Source: Reticulitermes speratus (Eukaryota > Arthropoda > Insecta > Blattodea > Rhinotermitidae). Taken from it: a stretch of DNA of 64,000 nucleotides. A model generated the notes under the pieces. The model was not told the origin of the DNA. It worked only from the letters and a program-made list of their open reading frames with translations, and searched no databases. The stretch lies in assembly GCA_021186555.1 (NCBI GenBank), contig JAJKFL010000006.1, forward strand, positions 530,501-594,500, written 5' to 3'. Position numbers and translations under genes: made by a program. Position 1 is the stretch's first letter. Each line of letters opens with the position of its first letter. Positions 47,393 through 61,040 of the stretch are shown here, piece by piece.

Positions 47393-47665
47393 AATAACTA
47401 ACTAAATGTAGCATAGTCCTTCTTGAAAACCCTACAGCTCCTCAACTAGAGCAAACCCCGCATTTTATGGAACCCTAGGGTTCATCACCGTTTTCACAAC
47501 AGCCCTAGACTTGCTCCTATCCTGAGTCAGATTAATCCAATCCACAACTGCCCATCCTATTCTTTAAGATCCATTTTAATATTATCCCCAATCTACTTCT
47601 AGGTCGTCTAAGTGGTCTTTTTCTTTCAGGTTTTCCCACCACAACCACATGCATGCCACGTGCAA
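47393..47665 (-). pseudogene. 3' end of a non-LTR retrotransposon
   Basis: Same family as 34,925: starts (on the plus strand) CTAACTAAATGTAGCATAGTCC and contains GCATTTTATGGAACCC; minus strand encodes RKRPLRRPRSRLGIILKW. Frames are broken. Confidence 0.65.
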
Positions 47666-47769
47666 GCCACGTGCTCCTTGATTTTCTCACCCTAATAAGG
47701 TGTGCTGAGCAGCACAAAGCGTGCTGCTCATCATTATACAGTTTCCTACAGCCTCCTGTTACTTTCTGA

Positions 47770-48060
47770 CGCCGGGGTAGCTCAGTCGGCATAGTGATTA
47801 CGGTACGGACTGGATGATTCGTGGTTTGAATTCCGGCCGGGGCAAGAAATTTTCTTTTTCTACGAAACGTCCATACTGGGCCTGGGAGCCTATCGAGCCT
47901 TCTGTTCAGTTGCTAACAGAGGCCTTTTACCCTGGGGTAAAGTGACCGCAGCGTGAAGCTGACCACTCACCTCCATCTAGTGCCGAGGTTAAGAATGAGT
48001 GGAGCTATTCGTACCTCCAATTCTCCTATAGGCCTTTGTGGTGTGTGCACGTAATGCTGT
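47770..48060 (+). mobile_element. tRNA-derived SINE copy
   Basis: Head GGGGTAGCTCAGTCGGCATAG and GGTTTGAATTCCGG, body GACCACTCACCTCCATCTAG, GGTTAAGAATGAGTGGAGC, ending CCTATAGGCCTTTGTGG. Related to but distinct from the 43.6-kb subfamily. A 65-bp tandem array begins about 30 bp after its end. Confidence 0.75.
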
Positions 48061-48088
48061 ACCTGTACTTGTTACGTCCTTCCGCTTA

Positions 48089-49592
48089 GGTGCAAATATC
48101 TTCCTGTGCACACTTACAGAACGCCGTCATCCTATGGTGACCTTGGGATATACGGTGCAAATATCTTCCTGTGCACACTTACAGAACGCCGTCATCCTAT
48201 GGTGACCTTGGGATATACGGTGCAAATATCTTCCTGTGCACACTTACAGAACGCTGTCATCCTATGGTGACCTTGGGATATACGGTGCAAATATCTTCCT
48301 GTGCACACTTACAGAACGCCGTCATCCTATGGTGACCTTAAGATATACGGTGCAAATATCTTCCTGTGCACACTTACAGAACGCTGTCATCCTATGGTGA
48401 CCTTGGGATATACGGTGCAAATATCTTCCTGTGCACACTTACAGAACGCCGTCATCCTATGGTGACCTTGGGATATACGGTGCAAATATCTTCCTGTGCA
48501 CACTTACAGAACGCCGTCATCCTATGGTGACCTTGGGATATAAGGTGCAAATATCTTCCTGTGCACACTTACAGAACGCTGTCATCCTATGGTGACCTTG
48601 GGATATACGGTGCAAATATCTTCCTGTGCACACTTACAGAACGCCGTCATCCTATGGTGACATTGGGATATACGGTGCAAATATCTTCCTGTGCACACTT
48701 ACAGAACGCCGTCATCCTATGGTGACCTTGGGATATACGGTGCAAATATCTTCCTGTGCACACTTACAGAACGCCGTCATCCTATGGTGACCTTGGAATA
48801 TACGGTGCAAATATCTTCCTGTGCACACTTACAGAACGCCGTCATTCTGTGGTGACCTTGGGATATACGGTGCAAATATCTTCCTGTGCACACTTACAGA
48901 ACGCCGTCATCCTATGGTGACCTTGGGATATACGGTGCAAATATCTTCCTGTGCACACTTACAGAACGCCGTCATCCTATGGTGACCTTGGGATATACGG
49001 TGCAAATATCTTCCTGTGCACACTTACAGAACGCCGTCATTCTATGGTGACCTTGGGATATACGGTGCAAATATCTTCCTGTGCACACTTACAGAACGCC
49101 GTCATTCTGTGGTGACCTTGGGATATACGGTGCAAATATCTTCCTGTGCACACTTACAGAACGCCGTCATCCTATGGTGACCTTGGGATATACGGTGCAA
49201 ATATCTTCCTGTGCACACTTACAGAACGCCGTCATCCTATGGTGACCTTGGGATATAAGGTGCAAATATCTTCCTGTGCACACTTACAGAACGCCGTCAT
49301 CCTATGGTGACCTTGGGATATACGGTGCAAATATCTTCCTGTGCACACTTACAGAACGCCGTCATCCTATGGTGACCTTGGGATATACGGTGCAAATATC
49401 TTCCTGTGCACACTTACAGAACGCCGTCATCCTATGGTGACCTTGGGATATAAGGTGCAAATATCTTCCTGTGCACACTTACAGAACGCCGTCATCCTAT
49501 GGTGACCTTGGGATATACGGTGCAAATATCTTCCTGTGCACACTTACAGAACGCCGTCATCCTATGGTGACCTTGGGATATACGGTGCAAAT
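48089..49592. repeat. tandem array, 65-bp unit, about 23 copies
   Basis: Unit GGTGCAAATATCTTCCTGTG, CACACTTACAGAACGCCGTC, ATCCTATGGTGACCTTGGGA, TATAC. Little variation (GCTGTC, ATTCTGTGG, TATAAGG, one CCTTAAG). Confidence 0.95.
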
Positions 49593-49714
49593 CCGAGGAT
49601 AATATTAAAATGGTTGTTAAAGAGCGCGCTGTGTGCTTTGAGGTGACTCAGGATGAGTACAGTGGTGAGCTGAATGTGGTAAAGAATCTTGGGTTACAGA
49701 AAGGTGGGAAATTT

Positions 49715-50000
49715 CTCGACCAGCAGTAGTCGGTGTATCAACTAGGCCAAGGGATGAGCGGTCCGGGGTTTAAATCCCGGTAGGGGGCAAGATATTTTTC
49801 TCCCTTTGAAACTATTCAGACCGGCACTGGGACCCACCAATGGGTACCGAGGAGCCTTGCTACAGGTAAAGCGGCCGGGGCGTGATGTTAACCACTCACA
49901 TCCATCTCGTCTCGAGGTTAAGAATGAGTGGAGCTGTACCTCTACTCCCCTATGTGCCTTCATGGCGTGTAGAGGGACAACTTTACCATCACCTTTTAGC
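49715..50000 (+). mobile_element. tRNA-derived SINE copy
   Basis: Head weak (TAGTCGGTGTATCAACTAGG, then GGGGTTTAAATCCCGG), body GTAAAGCGGCCGGGGCGTG, GGTTAAGAATGAGTGGAGC, CCTCTACTCCCCTATGTGCC, tail ACAACTTTACCATCACC. Confidence 0.7.
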
Positions 50001-50696
50001 AGCACCGTTAGAAGAGCTTTCTTCACAATCGACTGGTGATCTGTCATAGTGTAGACCGGTCAGTTAAACAGGTGTCCGTGACATATTTATAGAGATATTT
50101 ATAGATTTATAGAGATATTTATTAAAATAAGTCGATATTGACTACAATTTTTATACAATTCTACAAAACAGTGCTGGAAGCGAAAGATCTATGATAGGAC
50201 AAGCTGAATATGACGTCACTGCTCTATACCCGTTGGCTGCCATTCAGAGAGACCAACACACGAACTGTCACACCGCACAGGACTTAGTTTTCGATCGGCA
50301 CGTTTATATTATTTGTTATTTTAAACATCGAGTGACAATTTGTGGACATGCCTGTGTGCATCCAGGAATTGGGAGTGCTCGATATATTGCGAAATGTCTT
50401 AGCTTCTAATGCAATCAGGCAAGAAGGAATGCGCCTACCAATGTCAGCTATATTACACTGCCAGACACCACAGTCGGAGAAGTTGTCGATTAATCACGGC
50501 GCACCGAAGTTCTGAGCGCTGCGGTATTGATACAAGCACAGGTTGTACTGCTTTTAATTACAGTTTAAAATTTCGTTTCGCGTCTTTCAACAAACACAAC
50601 GTCCATATTACAAAGAGCAACAGGTTAACCCTCTAAACCCGAGTTTATGCCCCACCATGTTTAACATTCACAAATTCTACGTTCTGCCCACACAGT
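50001..50696. other. spacer
   Basis: No gene recognised. It includes GGTTAACCCTCTAAACCCGAG at about 50,624, reminiscent of a TTAA-flanked transposon end, without a visible partner. Confidence 0.4.
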
Positions 50697-51490
50697 GTAT
50701 TTATGTGTTTTGTGTGGATCTCAGAACAAACAGCGATTATTTCACTGTACAACATTAACTGACTGGTTTGTATGACTGAGACGGAGTGTGTTTACTGCGC
50801 GGTACGGACTGTATTTATGTGTTTTGTGTAGATCTCAGAACAAACAGCGATTATTTCACTGTACAGCATTAACTGACTGGTTTGTATAACTGAGACGGAG
50901 TGTGTTTACTGCGAGGTACGGACTGTATTTATGTGTTTTGTGTGGATCTCAGAACAAACAGCGATTATTTCACTGTACAGCATTAACTGACTGGTTTGTA
51001 TAACTGAGACGGAGTGTGTTTACTGCGCGGTACGGACTATTTATGTGTTTTGTGTGGATCTCAGAACAAACAGCGATTATTTCACTGTACAACATTAACT
51101 GACTGGTTTGTATGACTGAGACGGAGTGTGTTTACTGCGCGGTACGGACTGTATTTATGTGTTTTGTGTAGATCTCAGAACAAACAGCGATTATTTCACT
51201 GTACAGCATTAACTGACTGGTTTGTATAACTGAGACGGAGTGTGTTTACTGCGCGGTACGGACTATTTATGTGTTTTGTGTGGATCTCAGAACAAACAGC
51301 GATTATTTCACTGTACAGCATTAACTGACTGGTTTGTATAACTGAGACGGAGTGTGTTTACTGCGCGGTACGGACTGTATTTATGTGTTTTGTGTGGATC
51401 TCAGAACAAACAGCGATTATTTCACTGTACAGCATTAACTGACTGGTTTGTATAACTGAGACGGAGTGTGTTTACTGCGCGGTACGGACC
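50697..51490. repeat. tandem array, 114-bp unit (112-bp variant), 7 copies
   Basis: Unit starts GTATTTATGTGTTTTGTGTG, includes CAGAACAAACAGCGATTATT and ends GTTTACTGCGCGGTACGGACT. Copies at 51,037 and 51,263 lack the first two bases. Confidence 0.95.
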
Positions 51491-52186
51491 GCATATCTAT
51501 GTATAATTCAGTCAAATATTAGTCTTTATGGGCTGATGCTGTTTATGGAAGTAATGTTGCTCAATGTGAGAGTCATACTTAGTACACAAACTCATTGTGT
51601 ATGCACAACACAGAGATGTTTAGTGTTAAGCCATGCGCTACGCATGGTAACAACTGTGATTATAAGGTTACGATTAGTATAATGTCAGGTAGGTCGCGCT
51701 ATTCTTTATAAATTTCTTCCTTTTGAGTTACGCTCCAATTCGAGCCTTAATTTCATCTAATTATCGACGTTTTCGAAAGTATCCTAGCACAGACAACTGA
51801 CACGTCAGACGGATATCGCAATTTCTCTGACTTGATAGGACAAAGCTGAACATGTCGAAAAAGAATCAAGGCCTTATCAGCTTATCAGACTGCGCCATCG
51901 TAACAGAAATTGTGAACGAACTGAACTGAACCCAGAACGTCTCTCGAGTCAATAAATAATTACACTAGGCTACAAAATTTGACTGAATTTTTGCTTATCC
52001 TTTTTTTTGTGTTTGTTACTTAATTCTGTGACGCTGATCACCAATATAACATTCATTTTCCTGTAATGTCAACACTTCACATTACATGCATAAATCTTCA
52101 TTTTATTAATAATGCAGTACACATTGTTGTTAGTCTTCATAATACTTACACAAACAAGCCAATGACACAAAATTTGTAGAAACCAC
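51491..52186. other. spacer
   Basis: About 700 bp with no exon, array or element I can identify. Confidence 0.4.
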
Positions 52187-52912
52187 ATGTATATACATTA
52201 ATACATGACATATTTACATTAATACATGACATATTTACATTAATACATGACATATTTACATTAATACATGACATATAGACATTAATATATGACATATATA
52301 GATTAATACATGACATAGACATTAATACATGACATATTTACATTAATACATGACATATAGACATTAATACATGACATATATAAATTAATACATGACATAT
52401 ATACATAATACATGACATATATACATTAATACATGACATATAGACATTAATACATGACATATATACATTAATACATGACATATAGACATTAATACATGAC
52501 ATATTTACATTAATACATGACATATACATTAATACATGACATATTTACATTAATACATGACATATAGACATTAATATATGACATATTTACATTAATACAT
52601 AACATATAGACATTAATACATGACATATATACATTAATACATGACATATATACATTAATACATGACATATAGACATTAATACATGACATATTTACATTAA
52701 TACATGACATATACATTAATACATGACATATTTACATTAATACATGACATATAGACATTAATATATGACATATTTACATTAATACATAACATATAGACAT
52801 TAATACATGACATATATACATTAATACATGACATATATACATTCATACATGACATATTTACATTAATACATGACATATTTACATTAATACATGACATATT
52901 TACATTGATCAT
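52187..52912. repeat. tandem array, about 21-bp A/T-rich unit, some 34 copies
   Basis: Unit ACATTAATACATGACATAT plus one to three A/T/G. Minus-strand frames read MSCINVY/MSCINVN repeats and are not genes. A block of roughly 190 bp (about 52,500-52,690) is repeated as a whole at 52,690-52,880. Confidence 0.92.
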
Positions 52913-52924
52913 GCATTACCAATC

Positions 52925-55900
52925 ATTTACAAATGATCAGCAGCTGTGCCTCTTCACCTGCAACAAGACGACCCATCAGCACCAACCAACCCCCAGATGT
53001 AATCACCCATCATAGCAGCGTCCCATCGTCCTGTTATCTTTTGTCACTAGCTTCAATATCTTGATGGAAGTGTTCACCATGTTCTTCACTAACATCTCCA
53101 AGATTTGGTATAAAAAACTGAAGATTCGAATGCCAGTAATGCAATTTTACTGACATTCTACAGCCTGGTACTTCATACTGTTCAATCAAATATTCCAATA
53201 TTTCTTCGTAATTTTCGCACTTATTCTTGCCAAACAAATATGTCGCTACATTCTGAAGGCCTCCCAAGCATTCCTTTCAACAACAGTCACTGTTTGTTCA
53301 AGATCTCGAGATGCAAGCATCACACCAATCTGCGGTCCAGTAAATATGCCACCTTTCACGTTTACATCAGCCAAACGAGGAAACATTCCTCTAATGTGAT
53401 GCAGAGCAGCAGAATTAGGATCCAAACCTTAACAATCTGCTTCAGTAGTCCCAGTTTAATGTGGAGTGGTGGCAGCAAAATTTTCTCTCTTGGAACTAAA
53501 GCCTTGTGGATTACATTGTGCACACCTGGAATTAACTGTCCCTTCTCAGGCCATACTTTTTGGATACAGTGCTGGTCATTGGCTCAGCTATCCGAAAGAC
53601 AAAGGAAGCAGCATTACGTTGTATAACCACCTTGCAAACACAGGAGAAATCCGAGCATCTTAAAGTCTCCACAGAACAGTAACAAACTCTCTTCCGTTTG
53701 GAAGAAGGGTTAGAATTCCTCATGCCTAGTTCTGTATTTAGATATGTTACATGAGGGAACTAGTTCTGTATTTAGATATGTTACATGAGGGAACTAGTTC
53801 TGTATTTAGATATGTTACATGAGGGAACTAGTTATGTATTTAGATATGTTGCATGAGGGAACTAGTTCTGTATTTAGATATGTTACATGAGGGAACTAGT
53901 TCTGTATTTAGATATGTTACATGAGGGAACTAGTTCTGTATTTAGATATGTTGCATGAGGGAACTAGTTCTGTATTTAGATATGTTACATGAGGGAACTA
54001 GTTATGTATTTAGATATGTTGCATGAGGGAACTAGTTCTGTATTTAGATATGTTACATGAGGGAACTAGTTCTGTATTTAGATATGTTACATGAGGGAAC
54101 TAGTTCTGTATTTAGATATGTTACATGAGGGAACTAGTTCTGTATTTAGATATGTTACATGAGGGAACTAGTTCTGTATTTAGATATGTTACATGAGGGA
54201 ACTAGTTCTGTATTTAGATATGTTACATGAGGGTACTAGTTCTGTATTTAGATATGTTACATGAGGGAACTAGTTCTGTATTTAGATATGTTACATGAGG
54301 GAACTAGTTCTGTATTTAGATGTTACATGTGGGAACTAGTTCTGTATTTAGATATGTTACATGAGGGAACTAGTTCTGTATTTAGATATGTTACATGAGG
54401 GAACTAGTTCTGTATTTAGATATGTTACATGAGGGTACTAGTTCTGTATTTAGATATGTTACATGTGGGAACTAGTTCTATATTTAGATATGTTACATGA
54501 GGGAACTAGTTATGTATTTAGATATGTTGCATGTGGGAACTAGTTCTATATTTAGATATGTTACATGAGGGAACTAGTTCTGTATTTAGATATGTTACAT
54601 GAGGGTACTAGTTCTGTATTTAGATATGTTACATGTGGGAACTAGTTCTATATTTAGATATGTTACATGAGGGAACTAGTTCTGTATTTAGATATGTTAC
54701 ATGTGGGAACTAGTTCTATATTTAGATATGTTACATGAGGGAACTAGTTCTGTATTTAGATATGTTGCATGAGGGAACTAGTTCTGTATTTAGATATGTT
54801 ACATGAGGGAACTAGTTATGTATTTAGATATGTTGCATGAGGGAACTAGTTCTGTATTTAGATATGTTACATGAGGGAACTAGTTCTGTATTTAGATATG
54901 TTACATGAGGGAACTAGTTCTGTATTTAGATATGTCACATGAGGGAACTAGTTCTGTATTTAGATATGTTACATGAGGGAACTAGTTCTGTATTTAGATA
55001 TGTTACATGAGGGAACTAGTTCTGTATTTAGATATGTTACATGAGGGAACTAGTTCTGTATTTAGATATGTTACATGAGGGTACTAGTTCTGTATTTAGA
55101 TATGTTACATGAGGGAACTAGTTCTGTATTTAGATATGTTACATGAGGGAACTAGTTCTGTATTTAGATATGTTACATGAGGGAACTAGTTCTGTATTTA
55201 GATATGTTACATGAGGAACTAGTTCTGTATTTAGATATGTTACATGAGGGTACTAGTTCTGTATTTAGATATGTTACATGAGGGAACTAGTTCTGTATTT
55301 AGATATGTTACATGAGGGAACTAGTTTTGTATTTAGATATGTTACATGAGGGAACTAGTTCTGTGTTTAGATATGTTACATGAGGGAACTAGTTCTGTAT
55401 TTAGATATGTTACATGAGGGAACTAGTTCTGTATTTAGATATGTTACATGAGGGAACTAGTTCTGTATTTAGATATGTTACATGAGGGAACTAGTTCTGT
55501 ATTTAGATATGTTACATGAGGGTACTAGTTCTGTATTTAGATATGTTACATGAGGGAACTAGTTCTGTATTTAGATATGTTACATGAGGGAACTAGTTCT
55601 GTATTTAGATATGTTACATGAGGGAACTAGTTCTGTATTTAGATATGTTACATGAGGGAACTAGTTCTGTATTTAGATATGTTACATGAGGGTACTAGTT
55701 CTGTATTTAGATATGTTACATGAGGGAACTAGTTCTGTATTTAGATATGTTACATGAGGGAACTAGTTCTGTATTTAGATATGTTACATGAGGGAACTAG
55801 TTCTGTATTTAGATATATTACATGTGGGAAGGAGCAACATCCACTGTTTGAGGTGAGAAGTAAGAAATTCAGCTTTTGATTTCTGTAGCTGCAACTGTCT

Positions 55901-56430
55901 GATTAGATCATCCAGTTCTTCCTAATTAAGCTGTGGTCCCTCTTCATTATCTTCATCGGAAAAGCTTTCATTAGGATCACTTGTTCTGTCTCTTTCTTCT
56001 TGATATGAAGAGTGTTCAGTTGGACTGGGAATCGGTGGGTGGAACTGGAGCCATGGATGACGGTTATATTGGAATATTTTAAATTTCTTCTGTTTTTGCT
56101 GTTTGTGTACTTCGTTATGTCAATCATACACAAGTAACAATCAATACGGTGGCTTGCAGGCTCTCTCCAAATTCCAGGTATAGCAAATGGCATACACTTT
56201 CTAGTCCCACGCAGCCATCCTTCTAAGGTAGATCGGCAGCTACCACGACACACATGGGGAGCCCAAAATTTATCCAGGTCTCCGACAGGCACTCCGAAGT
56301 ATGCTTTACACTGCAGAACTTCGTCCCAGGCACAATGTTATGTTTCACCTGCTTTGGGCTCATATAGAAACCACAAACATTACAAAAATAATCGACTGTA
56401 AGTTTACAACTTCTTGCCTTTGACATTCTT
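52925..56430 (-). pseudogene. repetitive arthropod gene of unknown function, interrupted by a 34-bp satellite
   Basis: The start, on the minus strand near 56,426, reads MSKARSCKLTVDYFCNVCGF, YMSPKQVKHNIVPGTKFC, MPVGDLDKFWAPHVCRGSC and WLRGTRKCMPFAIPGIWREP (Cys/His-rich, perhaps zinc-binding). It runs to LTSHLKQWMLLLP near 55,830, where the satellite begins. After the satellite come ICxLGVHNVIH-like and ILLPPLHIKLGLLKQ segments, VTVVERNAWEAFR, CRMSVKLHYWHSNLQFF and DVSEEHGEHFHQDIEA, down to about 53,030. I know these blocks from a multi-copy family in insect genomes whose function I cannot state; multi-copy nature hints at a mobile origin. Frames are broken in several places and a middle part is missing. 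Confidence 0.65.
53724..55828. repeat. tandem array, 34-bp unit, about 62 copies
   Basis: Unit GTTCTGTATTTAGATATGTT, ACATGAGGGAACTA. Point variants recur in patterns (GTTGCATG, TACATGTGGG, GGGTACTAG, GTTATGTATT). It splits the gene remnant at 52,925-56,430. Confidence 0.95.
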
Positions 56431-57090
56431 GGTTTAAAATGAAAAACACTGAAGAAGTACTCAAATCACGCGGCTGCAGCTAACATTCAGTACACAATCA
56501 AGCTCCTTTGTGTGAAAATATCGATGATAGAGACTGAAATCAATATATCGAAGTCTGTCGATCTTTAAGGAAGAAGATAAGCCTGTATTCTTGTGACATA
56601 TAGCAGCTGGAACACTAAGAACAGCAAGCGTTTGATGGTGACGGTTTTCTGGCACGTGAGCTAGGTGCGCCCTAGAGCCGGTCTAAACTCACTAGATACG
56701 AGATACATTTAGAGACTGCAACTGTGATTCCTCTGCTGCCGAGCACGTAGTCTAGTCACTATACCGACTGAGCTGCACCGGCTGTCTGGCAACTTTTGGA
56801 ATTATCAAGCAAATACGAAATATCGAAAACTGAAAAAAATTTCATGAAAATTTAGATGTCTTCAATTTTTTTGTGTGAAATGCTGTGAGGTGAAAAGTCA
56901 CTCGATGTAACAAAACGCGAGACAGAAGGTAACATCTGAAAAGTCTTACTGCGCCCAAAACAAAGTGCGACATTCAACAGTGGCAGTCTCATATTCTGCC
57001 TGTCTTATTTCCGTGCACAGTACTTGCGTCTTTAGAATTATCTTATGAAAACACTTGTATAAAGTTCAGACATGTCGATGAAAGTGCAAC
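56431..57090. other. spacer with a SINE head fragment
   Basis: On the minus strand, CAGCTCAGTCGGTATAGTGAC (56,755-56,775 region) is a tRNA-like SINE head; the rest shows nothing recognised. Confidence 0.4.
56735..56785 (-). mobile_element. SINE head fragment
   Basis: Minus-strand GGTGCAGCTCAGTCGGTATAG followed by TGACTAGACTACGTGCTC. No SINE body follows. Confidence 0.5.
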
Positions 57091-57094
57091 AAAG

Positions 57095-59960
57095 GACAAC
57101 CTTAACCCCAGTTACGACAACACCTGCCCAACCATGCAAACCTTAACCTCAGTTACGACAACACCTGCCCAACCATGCAAACCTTAACCCAGTTACGCAA
57201 CACCTGCCCAACCATGCAAACCTTAACCCCAGTTACGACAACACCTGCCCAACCTGCAAACCTTAACCCCAGTTACGACAACACCTGCCCAACCATGCAA
57301 ACCTTAACCCCAGTTACGACAACACCCGCCCAACCATGCAAACCTTAACCCCAGTTAAAGACAACACCTGCCCAACCATGCAAACCTTAACCTCAGTTAC
57401 GACAACACCTGCCCAACCATGCAAACCTTAACCCAGTTACGACAACACCTGCCCAACCATGCAAACCTTAACCCCAGTTACGCCAACACCTGCCCAACCA
57501 TGCAAACCTTAACCCCAGTTACGACAACACCTGCCCCAAACCATGCAAACCTTAACCTCAGTTACGACAACACCTGCCCAACCATGCAAACCTTAACCCC
57601 AGTTACGACAACACCTGCCCAACCATGCAAACCTTAACCCAGTTACGACAACACCTGCCCAACCATGCAAACCTTTAACCCCAGTTACAACACCTGCCCA
57701 ACCATGCAAACCTTAACCCAGTTACGACACTGCCCAACCATGCAAACCTTAACCTCAGTTACGACAACACCTGCCCAACCATGCAAACCTTAACCCAGTT
57801 ACGACAACACCTGCCCAACCATGCAAACCTTAACCCAGTTACGACAACACCTGCCCAACCATGCAAACCTTAACCCCAGTTACGACAACACCTGCCCAAC
57901 CATGCAAACCTTAACCCCAGTTACGACAACACCTGCCCAACCATGCAAACCTTAACCCCAGTTACGACAACACCTGCCAACCATGCAAACCTTAACCCCA
58001 GTTACGACAACACCTGCCCAACCATGCAAACCTTAACCCCAGTTACGACAACACCTGCCCAACCATGCAAACCTTAACCCCAGTTACGACAACACCTGCC
58101 CAACCATGCAAACCTTAACCCCAGTTACGACAACACCTGCCCAACCATGCAAACCTTAACCTCAGTTACACCCTGCCCAACCATGCAAACCTTAACCTCA
58201 GTTACGACAACACCTGCCCAACCATGCAAACCTTAACCTCAGTTACGACAACACCTGCCCAACCATGAAAACCTTAACACCAGTTACAACACCTGCCCAA
58301 CCATGCAAACCTTAAACCCCAGTTACGACAACACCTGCCCAAACCATTCAAACCTTAACCCCAGTTACGACAACACCTGCCCAACCATGCAAACCTTAAC
58401 CTCAGTTACAACACCTGCCCAACCATGCAAACCTTAACCCCAGTTACGACACCTGCCCAACCATGCAAACCTTAACCCCAGTTACGACAACACCTGCCCA
58501 ACCATGCAAACCTTAACCTCAGTTACGACAACACCTGCCCAACCATGCAAACCTTAACCCCAGTTACGACAACACCTGCCCAACCATGCAAACCTTAACC
58601 TCAGTTACACCTGCCCAACCATGCAAACCTTAACCTCAGTTACGACAACACCTGCCCAACCATCAAATCTTAACCTCAGTTACGACACACCTGCCCAACC
58701 ATGCAAACCTTAACACCAGTTACGCACACCGCCAACAGCAAACTAACCCCAGTTACGCACACCTCCCAACCATGCAAACTAACCTCAGTTACGTCAACAC
58801 CTGCCCAACATGCAAACTAACCCCAGTACAACACCTGCCCAACCATGCAAACCTTAACCTCAGTTACGACAACACCTGCCCAACCATGCAAACCTTAACC
58901 CCAGTTACACACACCTGCCCAACCATGCAAACCTTAACCCCAGTTACGACAACACCTGCCCAACCATGCAAACCTTAACCCCAGTTACACAACAACCTGC
59001 CCAACCATGCAAACCTTAACCCCCGTTAGACAACACCGCCCACCTGCAACCTATCATACCAACTGCCCAACCATGCAAACCTTAACCCCAGTTACGACAA
59101 CACCTGCCCAACCATGCAAACCTTAACCCCAGTTACGCCAAACACTGCCCAACCATGCAAACCTTAACCCCAGTTACGCAAACCTGCCCAACCATGCAAA
59201 TCTTAACCCCAGTTACGACAAACACCTGCCCAACCATGCAAACTTAACCCCAGTTACGACAACACCTGCCAACCATGCAAACCTTAACCCCAGTTACGAC
59301 AACACCTGCCCAACCATGCAAACCTTAACCCCAGTTACGACAACACCTGCCCAACCATGCAAACCTTAACCTCAGTTACACACACCTGCCCAACCATGCA
59401 AACCTTAACCCCAGTTACGACAACACCTGCCCAACCATGCAAACCTTAACCCCAGTTACGACAACACCTGCCCAACCATGCAAACCTTAACCCAGTTACG
59501 ACAACACCTGCCCAACCATGCAAACCTTAACCCCAGTTACGACAACACCTGCCCAACCATGCAAACCTTAACCCCAGTTACGAACAACCTGCCCAACCAT
59601 GCAAACCTTAACCCCAGTTACGACAACACCTGCCCAACCATGCAAACCTTAACCCCAGTTACGAAACACTGCCCAACCATGCAAACTTAACCCAGTTACG
59701 ACAACACCTGCCCAACCATGCAAACCTTAACCCCAGTTACGACAACACCTGCCCAACCATGCAAACCTTAACCCCAGTTACGACAACACCTGCCCAACCA
59801 TGCAAACCTTAACCCCAGTTACGACAACACACTGCCCAACCATGCAAACTTAACCCCAGTTACGACAACACCTGCCAATTATGCAACTTTAACCTCAGTT
59901 ACCACTGCCCAACCATGCAATCTTACCTCTGTTACGACAATACCTGCAAACCATGCAAAT
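57095..59960. repeat. tandem array, 41-bp unit, about 70 copies, rich in indels
   Basis: Unit CCTTAACCCCAGTTACGACA, ACACCTGCCCAACCATGCAAA. Many copies differ by one or a few missing bases, mostly within C or A runs. Quality decays towards 58,700-59,060 and after 59,900. Confidence 0.95.
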
Positions 59961-59989
59961 CTTAATCCTCGTTTACGACATGATCACAC

Positions 59990-61040
59990 TGCCGCTTAAA
60001 TGAAATGCTAGCTTTAACCAGTTAGATACACTGCCAATGTATGCTGTTTTATGATACACTGCCACATTAACTGTTTAATATACATGCCAATTTACTGCCT
60101 AAATGAAACCTGAATTATATGCGTTATCATACACCTGACTAACCATGCCAATTTATCCTGTTAGACATACACTGCCAATTTATGCTGTTATATGATACAC
60201 CCAATTTTGCGTATCATGACCACATGCCAACTTATACTCGTTTAGATACACCTGCCCATATGCCTGTCTTATGATACACTGCCAATTAGCTGTTAATGAT
60301 ACAATGCCAATCTTATACCCCTGTGTAATGATACACTGCCAATTATGCAAACCTTTTTTGATACATGCCATTTACGTATAACTGATACACATGCCAAACT
60401 TAACCTGCAGTTTACGTATGATACACTGCCACATTATGCACTTTGTATAGATACAACCTGCCCAATCTTATCTGTTAAATGTATACGGCAATACACTGCC
60501 AACATGCAATCTTACCTGTTTTATGATAACACTGCCCAATCTATGCATACTTTACCTAGTTAAACACTGCCAATTCATGCTGTTTATATGATACACTGCC
60601 AATTTATGCTGTTTAAATGATACACTGCCAATTTATGCTGTTTGTATGATACACTGCCAATTTATGCTGTTTATATGATACACTGCCAATTTATGCTGTT
60701 TATATGATACACTGCCAATTTATGCTGTTTGTATGATACACTGCCAATTTATGCTGTTTGTATGATACACTGCCAATTTATGCTGTTTATATGATACACT
60801 GCCAATTTATGCTGTTTATATGATACACTGCCAATTTATGCTGTTTGTATGATACACTGCCAATTTATGCTGTTTGTATGATACACTGCCAATTTATGCT
60901 GTTTGTATGATACACTGCCAATTTATGCTGTTTGTATGATACACTGCCAATTTATGCTGTTTGTATGATACACTGCCAATTTATGCTGTTTGTATGATAC
61001 ACTGCCAATTTATGCTGTTTGTACGATGTACTGCCAATTA
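59990..61040. repeat. tandem array, 29-bp unit
   Basis: Regular part 60,570-61,030: GATACACTGCCAATTTATGC, TGTTTATAT (or TGTTTGTAT). Before 60,570 the same motif is scrambled and mixed with pieces of the preceding 41-bp unit (for example GCCAATTATGCAAACC), so the two arrays grade into each other. Confidence 0.9.

Noticed and set aside
50191..50636. Two small frames between arrays
   Set aside because: No recognisable protein features, overlapping stops around them, and no splice context.
53724..55828. 34-bp regular repeats as a CRISPR array
   Set aside because: Units follow each other directly with no unique spacers, and the DNA is from an animal.
57095..59960. Telomeric repeat because of TTAACCCC
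   Set aside because: The unit is 41 bp and TTAACCCC occurs once per unit; insect telomeres are TTAGG/CCTAA.
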